From assembly GCA_964577115.1 (NCBI GenBank), contig CAZNXJ010000043.1, forward strand, positions 1 to 34,356: a DNA stretch of 34,356 bases, in the 5' to 3' direction. The position numbers and the translations under genes were made by a program. How positions within the stretch are numbered: position 1 is the first letter of the stretch; each line of letters starts with the position of its first letter. The notes under the pieces were generated by a model. The model did no database searches, was not told the origin of the DNA, and worked only from the letters and a program-made list of their open reading frames with translations. Below, in pieces: positions 1 through 7,741 of the stretch. The DNA comes from CAZNXJ01 sp964577115. Its GTDB lineage: Bacteria > Planctomycetota > Planctomycetia > Pirellulales > Pirellulaceae.

Positions 1-82
1 CTCCTATTGAGCTTTCTCGACCACTGACCAAACACGCAAACCTTGAGATGCACCCGCTCCAGAACCCTCGAGCGCTGCGAAT

Positions 83-115
83 GGCCCCCCAGGCACCGCG
101 CCTCCCAGGGGGGCC
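83..115. other. GC-rich hairpin, leftmost intergenic DNA
   Basis: Perfect 8-bp arms GGCCCCCC (83-90) and GGGGGGCC (108-115) enclose a second arm pair, AGGC (91-94) and GCCT (100-103), leaving a small loop and a 4-nt bulge. No T-run follows on either strand, so it is not a classical intrinsic terminator. It could end or stabilise a transcript of a gene left of the window, or be a leader structure of the gene at 230. No gene is supported in 1-229. Confidence 0.4.
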
Positions 116-229
116 CGCGGTAACTCGCCGAGAAAAAACTGCGATTCGTATCGACACGCGGAGCAATTGCAGCTACTTTCCCGCGCCGGCCATATCCCGT
201 CCGTGGATCACGTACTACAGGAACCTGGC

Positions 230-988
230 ATGCGCGCCGCACGCATCACCGCCCTTGCGGGATGGATGATTTTGTTCGCTGCTCTGGAAAGCCAAGCTCA
301 GGATTTTCGCGTCGAGACGGACGTGTTTATCGGGAAGAGCACCGAACCGGCCGCGCAGTACCTGACGCTGTTTTACGCCGGCAGAGTTTATGATTTCGCG
401 CTGGAAGGCCCTCCCGAAATCACCGTCTTCGACGTCACGCGCGGTCGCTTCTTGTTGCTCGACACCGAGCGCCAGGTGAAAACCGAACTCACGACACGGG
501 ACGTCGATGCGTTTCACGAACGGCTGCGAGACCGGGCGCTCGAGCGCAACGATGCATTATTCGACACGAATTTTCAGTACACCTTTGATGCGAACGGAAA
601 CTGGCACGTGCTGACGAGCGGGTCGATCGAATACCGAGCGCAAGGCGCGAAGGGCAAATACGAGTCGGCGGCGCAGCAGTACCGGATCTTTGCCGACGGC
701 TATGCTCGGCTGAATGCCATGCGGCCCGGTAATCCGCCGCCCTACGCGCGGCTCGAGCTGAACCGGATCCTCGCCGAACATCAGCTTGTTCCGGAAACCG
801 TCGAACGGGCCGTGACGGCCGGGCGGATCACGCCGCGCAAACTCGTTGCGCGCACCGTCCACCACGTGAACTGGCGACTCTCGGCGCCCGACCACAAGCG
901 CATCGAACGCGTCGGTGACCAGCTCGCCTCGTTCCGCGCTGTCAGCTACCCCGAGTTCCTCAAACTCGACATCACCAAAACGCAGTAA
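230..988 (+). CDS. Exported hypothetical protein, 252 aa
   Basis: I do not recognise the family. The reading frame is open from further upstream, but the ATG at 230 is preferred: AGGAA lies 6 nt upstream, and the protein then begins with a classical signal peptide (charged MRAAR, hydrophobic core to about residue 19, likely cleavage after S-Q-A at residue 23). The mature part is hydrophilic and mixed alpha/beta by eye, with no cysteines, repeats or membrane segments, so it is probably a soluble periplasmic protein. A stretch around residues 35-75 (YAGRVYDF, then EITVFD and FLLLDTERQVKTEL) looks like beta strands of the kind found in lipoprotein-carrier-like proteins that monitor an outer-membrane component, but this is only an impression. 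It converges with the DUF6807 gene across a 98-bp gap with no clear terminator. Confidence 0.75.
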   Translation: MRAARITALAGWMILFAALESQAQDFRVETDVFIGKSTEPAAQYLTLFYAGRVYDFALEGPPEITVFDVTRGRFLLLDTERQVKTELTTRDVDAFHERLRDRALERNDALFDTNFQYTFDANGNWHVLTSGSIEYRAQGAKGKYESAAQQYRIFADGYARLNAMRPGNPPPYARLELNRILAEHQLVPETVERAVTAGRITPRKLVARTVHHVNWRLSAPDHKRIERVGDQLASFRAVSYPEFLKLDITKTQ

Positions 989-1086
989 GTCCGACCCCGC
1001 CGACTCCCAATCGCTCAGCCGCATAGTAGCGTCACTCGACCGGGCAGAGTCCTGCGCTGCGCCCGTGCCGCACCGCCGCATGACAT

Positions 1087-2040
1087 CTATTTGTCCGTTG
1101 TTTCCTTCGAGTATTGCTCGAAAGCCTCTTCGATCTTGGCGGCCGACGTATCGCCGCAGTGCAGAATGACTCGATAGGACAGCGAAAACGACTCGCCCGG
1201 CTTCAGCTCATAAGAGCCGTTGGCATTCTCTTCGCCCGTGAAATCGCGGACACCGAACGGGTTTGCGGCGAACAGGCCATACGTGCGCACATGCCAGAAC
1301 GTGGGAAAGCGGAAGCTCGAGGGATGATTCAAAATCGCAATCCCCAGCGTCTCGCCCTCGACCGGTCCCGTGTAATCGACCCACGCTGCCCGTTTCCCCC
1401 AGGCCTGCTCGTCCGTCAGCCCCTCGCTGTTGACGATCTTTCCGCCCTGCTTCAGGTCGACGCGCATCGAATCGGCCGTGCGAATGCCGAACGTCCCCTC
1501 CTTCGTATCGCCAAACGTTACGGGCTGGTCGCCGGCCTGAATCGTAATGTCGAAGTCGATCGTGCGGCGGTCCGGTGACGCCGAAAACGTCAGCGTGCGA
1601 ATGTCCTCGCACATCTTTTGGCCGTCCGGGCCGAGCCAGTCATTGCGAGTCGCGATGACGACGCGGTTGTTATCCGTCTCGGCGCGGAGCACTTCACGAT
1701 GAGCGATCGTGCCATGGCGATCCATTTCATGCCAGAAGCTCACGCCATTCACGTCCCCGTGCGTGAACCAGAACGAACGCTGATGGACGTGATCCTTCGT
1801 CTCTTCCGTATTTTCACGCATCGGCCAGGCGCGGGTCATCTCTTTGCCGGTCGGACCGATCACAGGCCAGAGAATCGGCTTGGCGCCGGACTTGAAGAGG
1901 TAGCGCGTAAAGAGCTGCCCGTCGACGCGCACTTCGATGCCGTCCTCGGCCTTCTCGAGCTCGACGGTTTGCCCGGCTACGGGTAGTGCCGCCAGCATCA
2001 CCACCACCAGCCCCCAGCATCCGGACCCGAGCCGCATCAT
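1087..2040 (-). CDS. DUF6807 (PmoA-like) family secreted protein, 317 aa
   Basis: This belongs to the DUF6807 family, annotated as 'methane oxygenase PmoA' in many planctomycete genomes. The resemblance is nominal and does not indicate methane oxidation. Family hallmarks visible are DHVHQRSFWFTHGDVNG followed by FWHE in the N-terminal third, a central FGIRTADSMRVD segment, and a C-terminal GSYELKPGESFSLSYRVILH strand block. The fold is expected to be a beta-sandwich related to sugar-processing enzymes, and the conserved His/Glu residues would fit a carbohydrate ligand (inference). Start: a frame extension begins at 2088, but ATG-ATG at 2040/2037 follows GGGGAG at good spacing and opens a signal peptide (MMRLGSGCWGLVVVMLAALPVAG). 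Secretion suits the polysaccharide-degrading lifestyle of planctomycetes. It is divergent from the 98-aa gene at 2372. Confidence 0.85.
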   Translation of the reverse strand: MMRLGSGCWGLVVVMLAALPVAGQTVELEKAEDGIEVRVDGQLFTRYLFKSGAKPILWPVIGPTGKEMTRAWPMRENTEETKDHVHQRSFWFTHGDVNGVSFWHEMDRHGTIAHREVLRAETDNNRVVIATRNDWLGPDGQKMCEDIRTLTFSASPDRRTIDFDITIQAGDQPVTFGDTKEGTFGIRTADSMRVDLKQGGKIVNSEGLTDEQAWGKRAAWVDYTGPVEGETLGIAILNHPSSFRFPTFWHVRTYGLFAANPFGVRDFTGEENANGSYELKPGESFSLSYRVILHCGDTSAAKIEEAFEQYSKETTDK

Positions 2041-2371
2041 GTTCGTGTCTCCCCGTTGAATGGATTCCGGTCGTTCTCGCGAGTGCATGTCGCCGGCGAC
2101 GTCCGCCGGCCATCGGAAGCCCGCCCTGCGCGACGCGCTCCCTCCGGTTCGGCCCTATGGTAGCCGCTGCGGGCACGCTGAACCACTGACGGCGTCGTGT
2201 TCTGCCGATAAGGAAAAGATTGCCGCCGTCGGCGGACTAGGCTGGTCGGGAACGATCGCAAATTATTTTCCCTACCTTGCCGATACTTACTACTGATGAT
2301 ACTCAACCTATTCCACCAAGCGTTCTTAGCCCTCACTGAGAACGCATTTTCCGCAGGAGCCATCACCCACA
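2041..2371. other. Divergent intergenic region with leader hairpin
   Basis: About 330 bp lie between the start of the DUF6807 gene (leftward) and the 98-aa gene (rightward). No gene is supported here and I could not pick a convincing -35/-10 pair in either direction. One clear structure is the dyad GCGTTCT (2320-2326) / AGAACGC (2339-2345), extended by T-G and A-T pairs, with an 8-nt loop and followed by ATTTT. It ends 26 nt before the ATG at 2372, so it would sit in that gene's leader. Confidence 0.4.
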
Positions 2372-2668
2372 ATGTTGGCGGAAGTTGGACAGATTGATGA
2401 TTTACAGAGCTTAAGAGAATACGTTCACGCAACCATTTGCAATCAAAACGAACTGGAAGTTGGCGTCTTCGAAGTCACAGAAAGGATTCTGCTTCGAGGG
2501 GGCAAGCCGTGCGGGCTGTACTTTTGCCTGCATGGTCCCCGCAGTGTCAAGCTGACGGCGATCTGGGAAACAGACCGCAATACGGTGCTGTTTTACGGAT
2601 CGAATGGCGAGCGGCAATTACGGGCGCAGCTACAGCAGCCTGTGGCCCTCACCGCGAATCTTGGCTGA
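2372..2668 (+). CDS. Small hypothetical protein, 98 aa
   Basis: A short soluble protein with no signal peptide or membrane segment. ATG at 2372 is preceded by AGGAG (2355-2359) at a long 12-nt spacing. The central part (about residues 37-80: ERILLRGGKPCGLYFCLHG, then SVKLTAIWETDRNTVLFYGSNGER) reads as an alternating beta-sheet domain and has the look of a conserved planctomycete hypothetical family. I know of no assigned function. The two cysteines (in KPCG and YFC) are close together and could be a metal or redox site, though this is unsupported. It lies 151 bp upstream of csrA in the same direction, but csrA has its own promoter in the gap, so coupling is uncertain. Confidence 0.7.
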   Translation: MLAEVGQIDDLQSLREYVHATICNQNELEVGVFEVTERILLRGGKPCGLYFCLHGPRSVKLTAIWETDRNTVLFYGSNGERQLRAQLQQPVALTANLG

Positions 2669-2704
2669 TGCAATGCCCTCGACCAGCGATCTATACATTC
2701 GAAC

Positions 2705-2754
2705 AGGTGTACAGTTGACAACCTAACAAAAATATGTACAACAGTACATCACCT
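2705..2754 (+). promoter_or_regulatory. csrA promoter with overlapping dyads
   Basis: A perfect -35 box TTGACA (2715-2720) is followed after 16 nt by TACAAC (2737-2742, 4 of 6 matches to TATAAT), about 78 nt before the csrA ATG. The -10 box lies inside a perfect dyad ATGTAC-AACA-GTACAT (2734-2749). The -35 box lies in GTTG-A-CAAC (2714-2722), and a further TGTACA copy sits at 2708-2713. The symmetric arrangement over both core elements suggests a repressor operator. The regulator is unknown. Confidence 0.6.
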
Positions 2755-2819
2755 CGAGGCGGATCGCTGCTGTGCCAACAACCCAACGCCCCACTTTCAC
2801 ACACACGGAGGTCTTATCC

Positions 2820-3002
2820 ATGCTGGTGCTCTCTAGGAAGGAAACCGAGCGGATTCGGTTAGGCGACTCCATTGTCGTGACGGTTGTTCGCGTAGCGGGA
2901 GATAAAGTGCGGCTGGGGATCGAAGCCCCTGCCGACATCCTCGTCCTACGCGAGGAGCTCGAGCCGCACGATCGTACGGAGACCATAACGGCTGCTCGCT
3001 AA
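2820..3002 (+). CDS. csrA: Carbon storage regulator CsrA, 60 aa
   Basis: CsrA is a dimeric RNA-binding protein that binds GGA motifs in mRNA leaders, usually over ribosome binding sites, and represses or stabilises the message. The sequence is canonical: MLVLSRKETERIRLGD at the N-terminus, the VVRVAGDKVRLGIEAP core, and V42-L43-R44 matching the RNA-contacting arginine near position 44 of the family. Its 60 residues are normal length. The frame is open from 2772, but ATG 2820 is right because GGAGG (2807-2811) is spaced 8 nt and the family starts with ML[VI]L[ST]R. The ribosome binding site itself contains ACGGAGG, a plausible CsrA site, so autoregulation is possible (inference). In many bacteria csrA neighbours flagellar genes; none are here. 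Confidence 0.97.
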   Translation: MLVLSRKETERIRLGDSIVVTVVRVAGDKVRLGIEAPADILVLREELEPHDRTETITAAR

Positions 3003-3022
3003 AGCAGCACCACGTCACGCCG

Positions 3023-3049
3023 CGCCAGCCCGGCGACTCTTGGCTGGCG
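3023..3049 (+). terminator. Possible csrA terminator hairpin
   Basis: CGCCAGCC (3023-3030) pairs perfectly with GGCTGGCG (3042-3049) across an 11-nt loop, 20 nt after the csrA stop. No T-tract follows, so it may be a weak terminator or a 3' stabilising structure. Confidence 0.4.
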
Positions 3050-3109
3050 GACCCAGATCTCGCGTCGCCCCCCTCAGGCGCGCATCGCACGTCGGCCCCC
3101 GCGGATATT

Positions 3110-3142
3110 CCCTCACTCCCAGTGCCGAGCTGGGAGTGAGGG
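3110..3142. repeat. Long perfect inverted repeat (hairpin)
   Basis: CCCTCACTCCCA (3110-3121) pairs perfectly with TGGGAGTGAGGG (3131-3142); one more G-C pair (3122/3130) closes a short loop. It is flanked on both sides by GGCCCCCG (3094-3101 and 3141-3148). There is no T-run, so it is not a standard terminator. A stand-alone hairpin with flanking short direct repeats is typical of an extragenic palindromic repeat; whether copies occur elsewhere cannot be seen from this window. Confidence 0.6.
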
Positions 3143-3525
3143 CCCCCGGGGTGAATTGAGGCTCTCTTGTTCACGCACGCACGCTGCGTCGTTTCGCACG
3201 CCTTCCATGCCGCGCCCTCGTAGGCAGCCGTTCCGGCGCATGGCCGAACCGCGAGTTACCGAGGCGCTTTCGACGCTCCGGAACGTGATACGCCGTTCGT
3301 CACTTCCCACCCGCAGCAATAGCTCGCCGCTTCGCCCGATGCGGCTGGCGCCGCTCTCCCGCGAGCGTCTTGGTCCGTTGTTTGCTGCGTTTGCCGGTCG
3401 TCACTCGCAGCCCCATCGCGTGCCTGCCATGCAACAATAAGTGGACTAGTTAGTCCGCGTGTGCCATGTCCCAACTAGCGCGGATCGGCATTGTTTTCCG
3501 CGTGGAAAGTTTCTGCGCCCAAATT

Positions 3526-3554
3526 TTGACAAACATCACATTCGCGCTTACGAT
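3526..3554 (+). promoter_or_regulatory. Promoter of the DUF1501 gene cluster
   Basis: A perfect -35 box TTGACA (3526-3531), 17-nt spacer, and TACGAT (3549-3554, 4 of 6 matches) point to the DUF1501 gene, leaving a leader of about 200 nt. The -35 box overlaps CCAAATTTTGAC (3519-3530), a near copy of which lies upstream of the gene at 14125. Confidence 0.55.
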
Positions 3555-3763
3555 GATCCCCAAGCCGAGCCGCCTGGGGGCTGCGAACCGGCTGAAAGAA
3601 CCCTGCCTCATATGCCCTGCCCGCCCTGACTTGACCCACCTTCAAGGCTACTGCCGGTCCCTGCGAACCGGCCTCGCCGAAACCTCCGTGCCGATTCGAG
3701 CACGAGTTTTCTTGATCCATTAGCTATCAGCGGTGATGCGTATTTGCATAGGAGATGGAGAGC

Positions 3764-5056
3764 ATGAGTGGTCTGAAGCGGCGTGATTTTCTGCAAGTGG
3801 GCGTCATCGGCGGACTCGGCCTGACGCTGGGCGAGTACTTCCGCAAACAAGCTCGCGCCGATATCAAGCAATATGAGACCCAGGAGGGGACGGCCAAGTC
3901 CGTTATCTACATCTTCCTTCCGGGCGGCATGGCGCATCAGGAATCGTTTGACCCCAAGCCGTTCGCGCCGATCGAATACCGCGGCCCGATGGGCGCGATT
4001 CCGACCAATGTCGAAGGTGTCGTCATCAACGAGGCCTGGAAGCAAACGGCGCAAATTGCCGACAAGATCGCAATCTGCCGGGCGATGACGCACGGCGAGG
4101 CGGCTCACGAGCGGGGCACGCACAACATGTTCACGGGCTACCGCCCCAGCCCGGCGCTTCAGTATCCGAGCATGGGAAGTGTCGTTGCGCATGAATTCGG
4201 ACCGCGCAATAACCTGCCGCCGTACATCTGCATTCCCAACCAGCCCAACGTCTATGCCGGAACCGGTTATCTCAGTTCCTCCTATGCCGGTTTCTCCTTG
4301 GGCGCTGACCCAGCGGCGAAAAACTTCACGGTGCGGGACCTCAATCTCCCCAGCGGCGTAGACGAGACTCGCTTCGGGACGCGCCGCCGCCTGCTCGACG
4401 TCGTCAACGATCACTTCCGCGCCAAGGAAAAGTCGGACGCGCTCGACGCGATGGACACCTTTTACCAGCGAGCGTACAGCCTACTGAGTTCGCAGAAGGC
4501 CCGCGAAGCGTTCGATATTAACCAGGAAGATGACAAGATCCGTGACGAGTATGGCCGCAACCAGGCTGGCGCTCGTATGCTGCTTGCCCGGCGGCTCGTC
4601 GAGGCCGGCGCTCGCTTCATCACGCTGACATACGGCGGATGGGACATGCATAGCGGGATTCATGGTGGCATGAACAACCAGGTCCCGGCGCTCGATCAGG
4701 CCTTCGCAACTCTGATCCGCGATCTGGATCGGCGCGGATTGCTCGATTCGACTCTGGTTTGCATTGGCACCGAGTTTGGCCGCACGCCGAAGATCAACGC
4801 CACGGCCGGCCGCGACCATTGGCCAAAGGTGTTCAGCATCGTGCTGGCCGGTGGCGGCATTAAAAGGGGCATCGTTTACGGCAAATCGGATGCGACGGCC
4901 ACCGAGCCAGAAGAAGACGCGCTGACCGTCGAAGACTGGGCAACGACCGTTTACAAATGCCTGGGAATCGTTGCCGACAAGGAGCTGATGTCTCCGGGCG
5001 ATCGACCGATCGAAATCGTCGATGGCGGAAAAGTCCGCACCGAACTGCTCGCCTGA
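3764..5056 (+). CDS. DUF1501 family Tat-exported protein, 430 aa
   Basis: DUF1501 proteins are related to the alkaline phosphatase/sulfatase fold and are strongly expanded in planctomycetes, usually beside DUF1549/DUF1553 genes. Their substrate is unknown. Visible here are a twin-arginine signal (K5-R6-R7-D8-F9-L10 followed by GVIGGLGLTLG), a YIFLPGGMAHQESFDPKP segment near residue 50, GGWDMHSG near residue 290, and GTEFGRTPKIN followed by GRDHWP near residues 335-352, the usual conserved Asp/His positions of the family. Start choice: an in-frame ATG at 3755 directly abuts AGGAG (3750-3754), whereas ATG 3764 is spaced 9 nt from it and places the RR motif at residues 6-7, so 3764 is preferred. 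Tat export suggests folding or cofactor loading in the cytoplasm. First of four co-directional genes for exported proteins. Confidence 0.93.
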   Translation: MSGLKRRDFLQVGVIGGLGLTLGEYFRKQARADIKQYETQEGTAKSVIYIFLPGGMAHQESFDPKPFAPIEYRGPMGAIPTNVEGVVINEAWKQTAQIADKIAICRAMTHGEAAHERGTHNMFTGYRPSPALQYPSMGSVVAHEFGPRNNLPPYICIPNQPNVYAGTGYLSSSYAGFSLGADPAAKNFTVRDLNLPSGVDETRFGTRRRLLDVVNDHFRAKEKSDALDAMDTFYQRAYSLLSSQKAREAFDINQEDDKIRDEYGRNQAGARMLLARRLVEAGARFITLTYGGWDMHSGIHGGMNNQVPALDQAFATLIRDLDRRGLLDSTLVCIGTEFGRTPKINATAGRDHWPKVFSIVLAGGGIKRGIVYGKSDATATEPEEDALTVEDWATTVYKCLGIVADKELMSPGDRPIEIVDGGKVRTELLA

Positions 5057-5067
5057 TTTCGCTGAAC

Positions 5068-5100
5068 GCGCGCGATCGCACATCGCATGCGATCGCGTGC
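5068..5100. other. Intergenic hairpin with paired GCGATCGC motifs
   Basis: Arms 5068-5080 and 5088-5100 pair over 13 bp with a single G-T wobble, around a 7-nt loop. Each arm carries CGCGATCGC or its complement. It starts 12 nt after the DUF1501 stop and has no T-tract, so it is more likely a processing or stability element between cistrons than a full terminator. Confidence 0.45.
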
Positions 5101-5175
5101 CCTCGCCGACCGCGCGTGCCGCACACCGGCTGACGCTGGTGGGTCCGATCACATGCTGAGGAGCTTTGAACTGCC

Positions 5176-7626
5176 ATGCGCTGTGCTGTTCACTTGCTTG
5201 TTTGGGGGCTGCTCGCCGCAAGCAGCAGTTCCATGGCCTGGGCGGCGTCGCCCGCGCTGAGCCTCATTACACCGCGGGGCTGCCAGCGCGGTGCCGAGCA
5301 GGAACTGACGTTCCACGGCGCCCGTCTCGCGGACGCTCTGGGAATCTTCTTCTACGACGAAGGCTTTGAAGTCCTGAAGCTCGAAGCGAGCGACAACGCC
5401 GTCAAGGTTCAGGTGAAGGTCGCACCCGATTGCCGGCTGGGCGAGCATGTGGCGCAGGTCCGTACGGCCAGCGGCATTTCGGAATATCGCACCTTCTTTG
5501 TCGGTCCCTATGCGACCACCCCCGAAGTCGAACCCAATACGTTGTTCGAATCGCCTCAGGCCATTGGCCTGAATACCACGGTTGAAGGCGTCATCGAAAA
5601 CGAAGATGTCGACTACTTCCTGGTCGAAGCCAAGAAGGGCCAGCGGCTGTCCCTGGCGGTGGAAGGCATGCGGTTGGGCGCGACGCTATTCGATCCCTAC
5701 GTGGCGATCTACGACGAACGCCGCTTCGAGCTAATTTCTGCGGACGACTCGCCTCTCGCCTACCAGGATCCTGTCACCTCGACCATTATTCCGGAGGATG
5801 GCGGGTACATTATCGAGGTGCGGGAATCGGCCTACGGCGGCAATGGAAATTGCCGCTATCGCCTGCATGTCGGCACGTTCCCCTCGCCCACCATGGTTTA
5901 CCCGGCGGGCGGCAAGGCGGGCGAGCAGATCGAGGTGGCGTTTCTCGGCGACCCGGCGGGCGTGCGCAAGCAGATCGTCACGCTCCCCGGTGAGGCCAAA
6001 GCGAACTTTACGCTGCACGCGGAAGATGAAACGGGAATCGCTCCCGTCGGCAATCCCTTCCGCCTGATTGAACACGGCAACGTGCTCGAAGTCGAACCGA
6101 ACGACACCTTTCAACAACCAACGCCCGCCGAGTTGCCGCTCGCGATAAACGGCATCATCGACCGGCCGGGCGATGTCGATCTTTTCAAGTTCTCGGCGAA
6201 AAAGGGCCAGGTGTTCGAAGTCGAATGCTACGCTCGGCGTCTGCGCTCCCCGCTCGACCCGGTCATGAACCTCTACTATGCCGACGGGCGCGGGATCACT
6301 GGCAACGATGACTCGCGTGGGCCGGACAGCTATTTCCGTTTCGAGGTGCCGGAAGACGCCGAGTACGTCCTGCGGGTCACGGACCACCTGGGACGCGGCG
6401 GTTCCGATTTCGTGTACCGCGTCGAATTCCAATCGATTACGCCCTCGCTGAGTCTTTCAATTCCGCGCGTCGCTCAGTACTCGCAGTATCGGCAGACGAT
6501 TTATGTGCCGCGCGGGGGCCGCTTTGGAACGTTGATCTCAGCCACGCGCAATAACTTCGGGGGCGACCTCGTGCTGGACGGCAATGATCTGCCCGAGGGC
6601 GTGACGATGGTGGCGGATCCGATGCCGGCCAACATGACGCTCATGCCCGTCGTCTTCGAAGCCGCCCCGGATGCACCGCTCTCCGGCAGGCTCGTCGACT
6701 TCACCGCACATCATGCCGACACGACGACCGGTATCAAAGGCGGCTTTACCAACCGCGCGGATATGATCATCGCGCCGCCCGGACAATCATTGTTCTGGTA
6801 TACCGACGTCGATCGCCTGGCCATCGCAGTGGTCGATGAGTTGCCCTATACGCTGGAGATTGTGCAGCCGAAAGTACCGCTCGTTCGCGATGGTTCGATG
6901 AACCTGAAAGTCATCGCGCATCGCAAGGAAGGCTTCACGGCGCCGATCACCGTGGAATTTCCGTTTCGCCCACCGGGAGTAGGCGCAGCCAGCGCAGTTA
7001 CGATTCCCGAGGGGCAGAGCGAAGTCCTGTATCCGTTGAATGCCAATGGCGGCGCGGCGCTTGGCAACTGGGGCGTTTACGCCATCGGCTCGGCCGACAT
7101 CGGCGGGGCTGCCTGGTCGGCGTCGCAAATGGCTCGACTGGAAATCGCCGCGCAGCCCGTCACGTTCGCTTTGGAGCGGGCGTCATGCGAGCAAGGTCAG
7201 CCCGCCCAGATCTATTGCAAGATAACGCACAACACGCCCTTCGAAGGCACCGCCACGGCGACGCTCGTCGGCTTACCAGCGAAGGTCACGGCCGAACCGC
7301 TCGAATTCACCAAGGACACGCAAGAGCTCGTCTTCCAGGTGACGACCGCAGCAGACAGCCCGGCCGGCCAGCATAAAAGCATCTTTTGTCAGGTGGTGAT
7401 CATGCAGGACGGCGAGCCCATTACGCTCGCGTGTGGCAGTACCGAACTGCAAATTGATAAGCCCTTGCCGGCCCCGGCGAACCCGCCACCAGCACAGGCC
7501 GAGCCCCCCGCGCCAATGCCCGAACAACCGATGGCCAAGCCGCTGTCGCGACTCGAAAAGCTGCGTCAGGCAGCTCAGCAGCGTAAAGCGGCGGGCGAGC
7601 AAGTACCCGCGTCAACCGAACCGTAA
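5176..7626 (+). CDS. Exported PPC-domain/Ig-like protein, 816 aa
   Basis: A large secreted protein of beta-sandwich domains. Signal peptide residues 1-23 (likely cleavage A-W-A/A). Residues about 28-113 form an IPT/Ig-like domain (LITPRGCQRGAEQELTF). Two bacterial pre-peptidase C-terminal (PPC) domains follow: about 119-235, starting EVEPNTLFESPQAI and containing DVDYFLVEAKKGQ, and about 303-418, starting EVEPNDTFQQ and containing DVDLFKFSAKKGQ. The remainder contains further Ig-like segments, and the C-terminal 60 residues are proline-rich then basic (PANPPPAQAEPPAPMPEQP; KLRQAAQQRKAAG). PPC domains generally mediate binding or targeting, and no catalytic domain is visible, so an adhesive or scaffold role is likely (inference). 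GAGGAG (5158-5163) lies 12 nt before the ATG. It sits second in the cluster, between the DUF1501 and DUF1549/1553 genes, the usual planctomycete order. Confidence 0.9.
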   Translation: MRCAVHLLVWGLLAASSSSMAWAASPALSLITPRGCQRGAEQELTFHGARLADALGIFFYDEGFEVLKLEASDNAVKVQVKVAPDCRLGEHVAQVRTASGISEYRTFFVGPYATTPEVEPNTLFESPQAIGLNTTVEGVIENEDVDYFLVEAKKGQRLSLAVEGMRLGATLFDPYVAIYDERRFELISADDSPLAYQDPVTSTIIPEDGGYIIEVRESAYGGNGNCRYRLHVGTFPSPTMVYPAGGKAGEQIEVAFLGDPAGVRKQIVTLPGEAKANFTLHAEDETGIAPVGNPFRLIEHGNVLEVEPNDTFQQPTPAELPLAINGIIDRPGDVDLFKFSAKKGQVFEVECYARRLRSPLDPVMNLYYADGRGITGNDDSRGPDSYFRFEVPEDAEYVLRVTDHLGRGGSDFVYRVEFQSITPSLSLSIPRVAQYSQYRQTIYVPRGGRFGTLISATRNNFGGDLVLDGNDLPEGVTMVADPMPANMTLMPVVFEAAPDAPLSGRLVDFTAHHADTTTGIKGGFTNRADMIIAPPGQSLFWYTDVDRLAIAVVDELPYTLEIVQPKVPLVRDGSMNLKVIAHRKEGFTAPITVEFPFRPPGVGAASAVTIPEGQSEVLYPLNANGGAALGNWGVYAIGSADIGGAAWSASQMARLEIAAQPVTFALERASCEQGQPAQIYCKITHNTPFEGTATATLVGLPAKVTAEPLEFTKDTQELVFQVTTAADSPAGQHKSIFCQVVIMQDGEPITLACGSTELQIDKPLPAPANPPPAQAEPPAPMPEQPMAKPLSRLEKLRQAAQQRKAAGEQVPASTEP

Positions 7627-7741
7627 TTGCCAAGATTCAAGCATGCGTCACCTCACGCTATGCGAGTCTGCTAGGAAATCTCGCCTGCGAGGTGGCCGCG
7701 ATGGCTCGCAACCGAATTACCGTACCGAAGGAAGGCCGACT

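Larger units (their letters stand above)
3003..3763. other. 760-bp noncoding region between csrA and the DUF1501 gene
   Basis: Short open frames occur on both strands, but none has a credible start, composition or family signature, so I call no gene. Contents: a csrA-proximal hairpin (3023-3049), a long perfect hairpin (3110-3142), a perfect palindrome GGACTA-GT-TAGTCC (3443-3456), a promoter (3526-3554), and a 12-bp direct repeat CTGCGAACCGGC at 3581-3592 and 3661-3672. The last roughly 210 bp would be the leader of the DUF1501 gene cluster. Confidence 0.6.

Noticed and set aside
1087..2040. Reading the DUF6807 gene as a methane monooxygenase subunit
   Set aside because: The 'PmoA' label in databases is nominal; the protein has a signal peptide, no membrane helices and no copper-site pattern of real PmoA.
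3156..3723. Several short frames on both strands in the 3.0-3.76 kb gap
   Set aside because: No ribosome binding sites at the starts, low-quality composition, and overlap with a probable promoter and palindromes; treated as noncoding.
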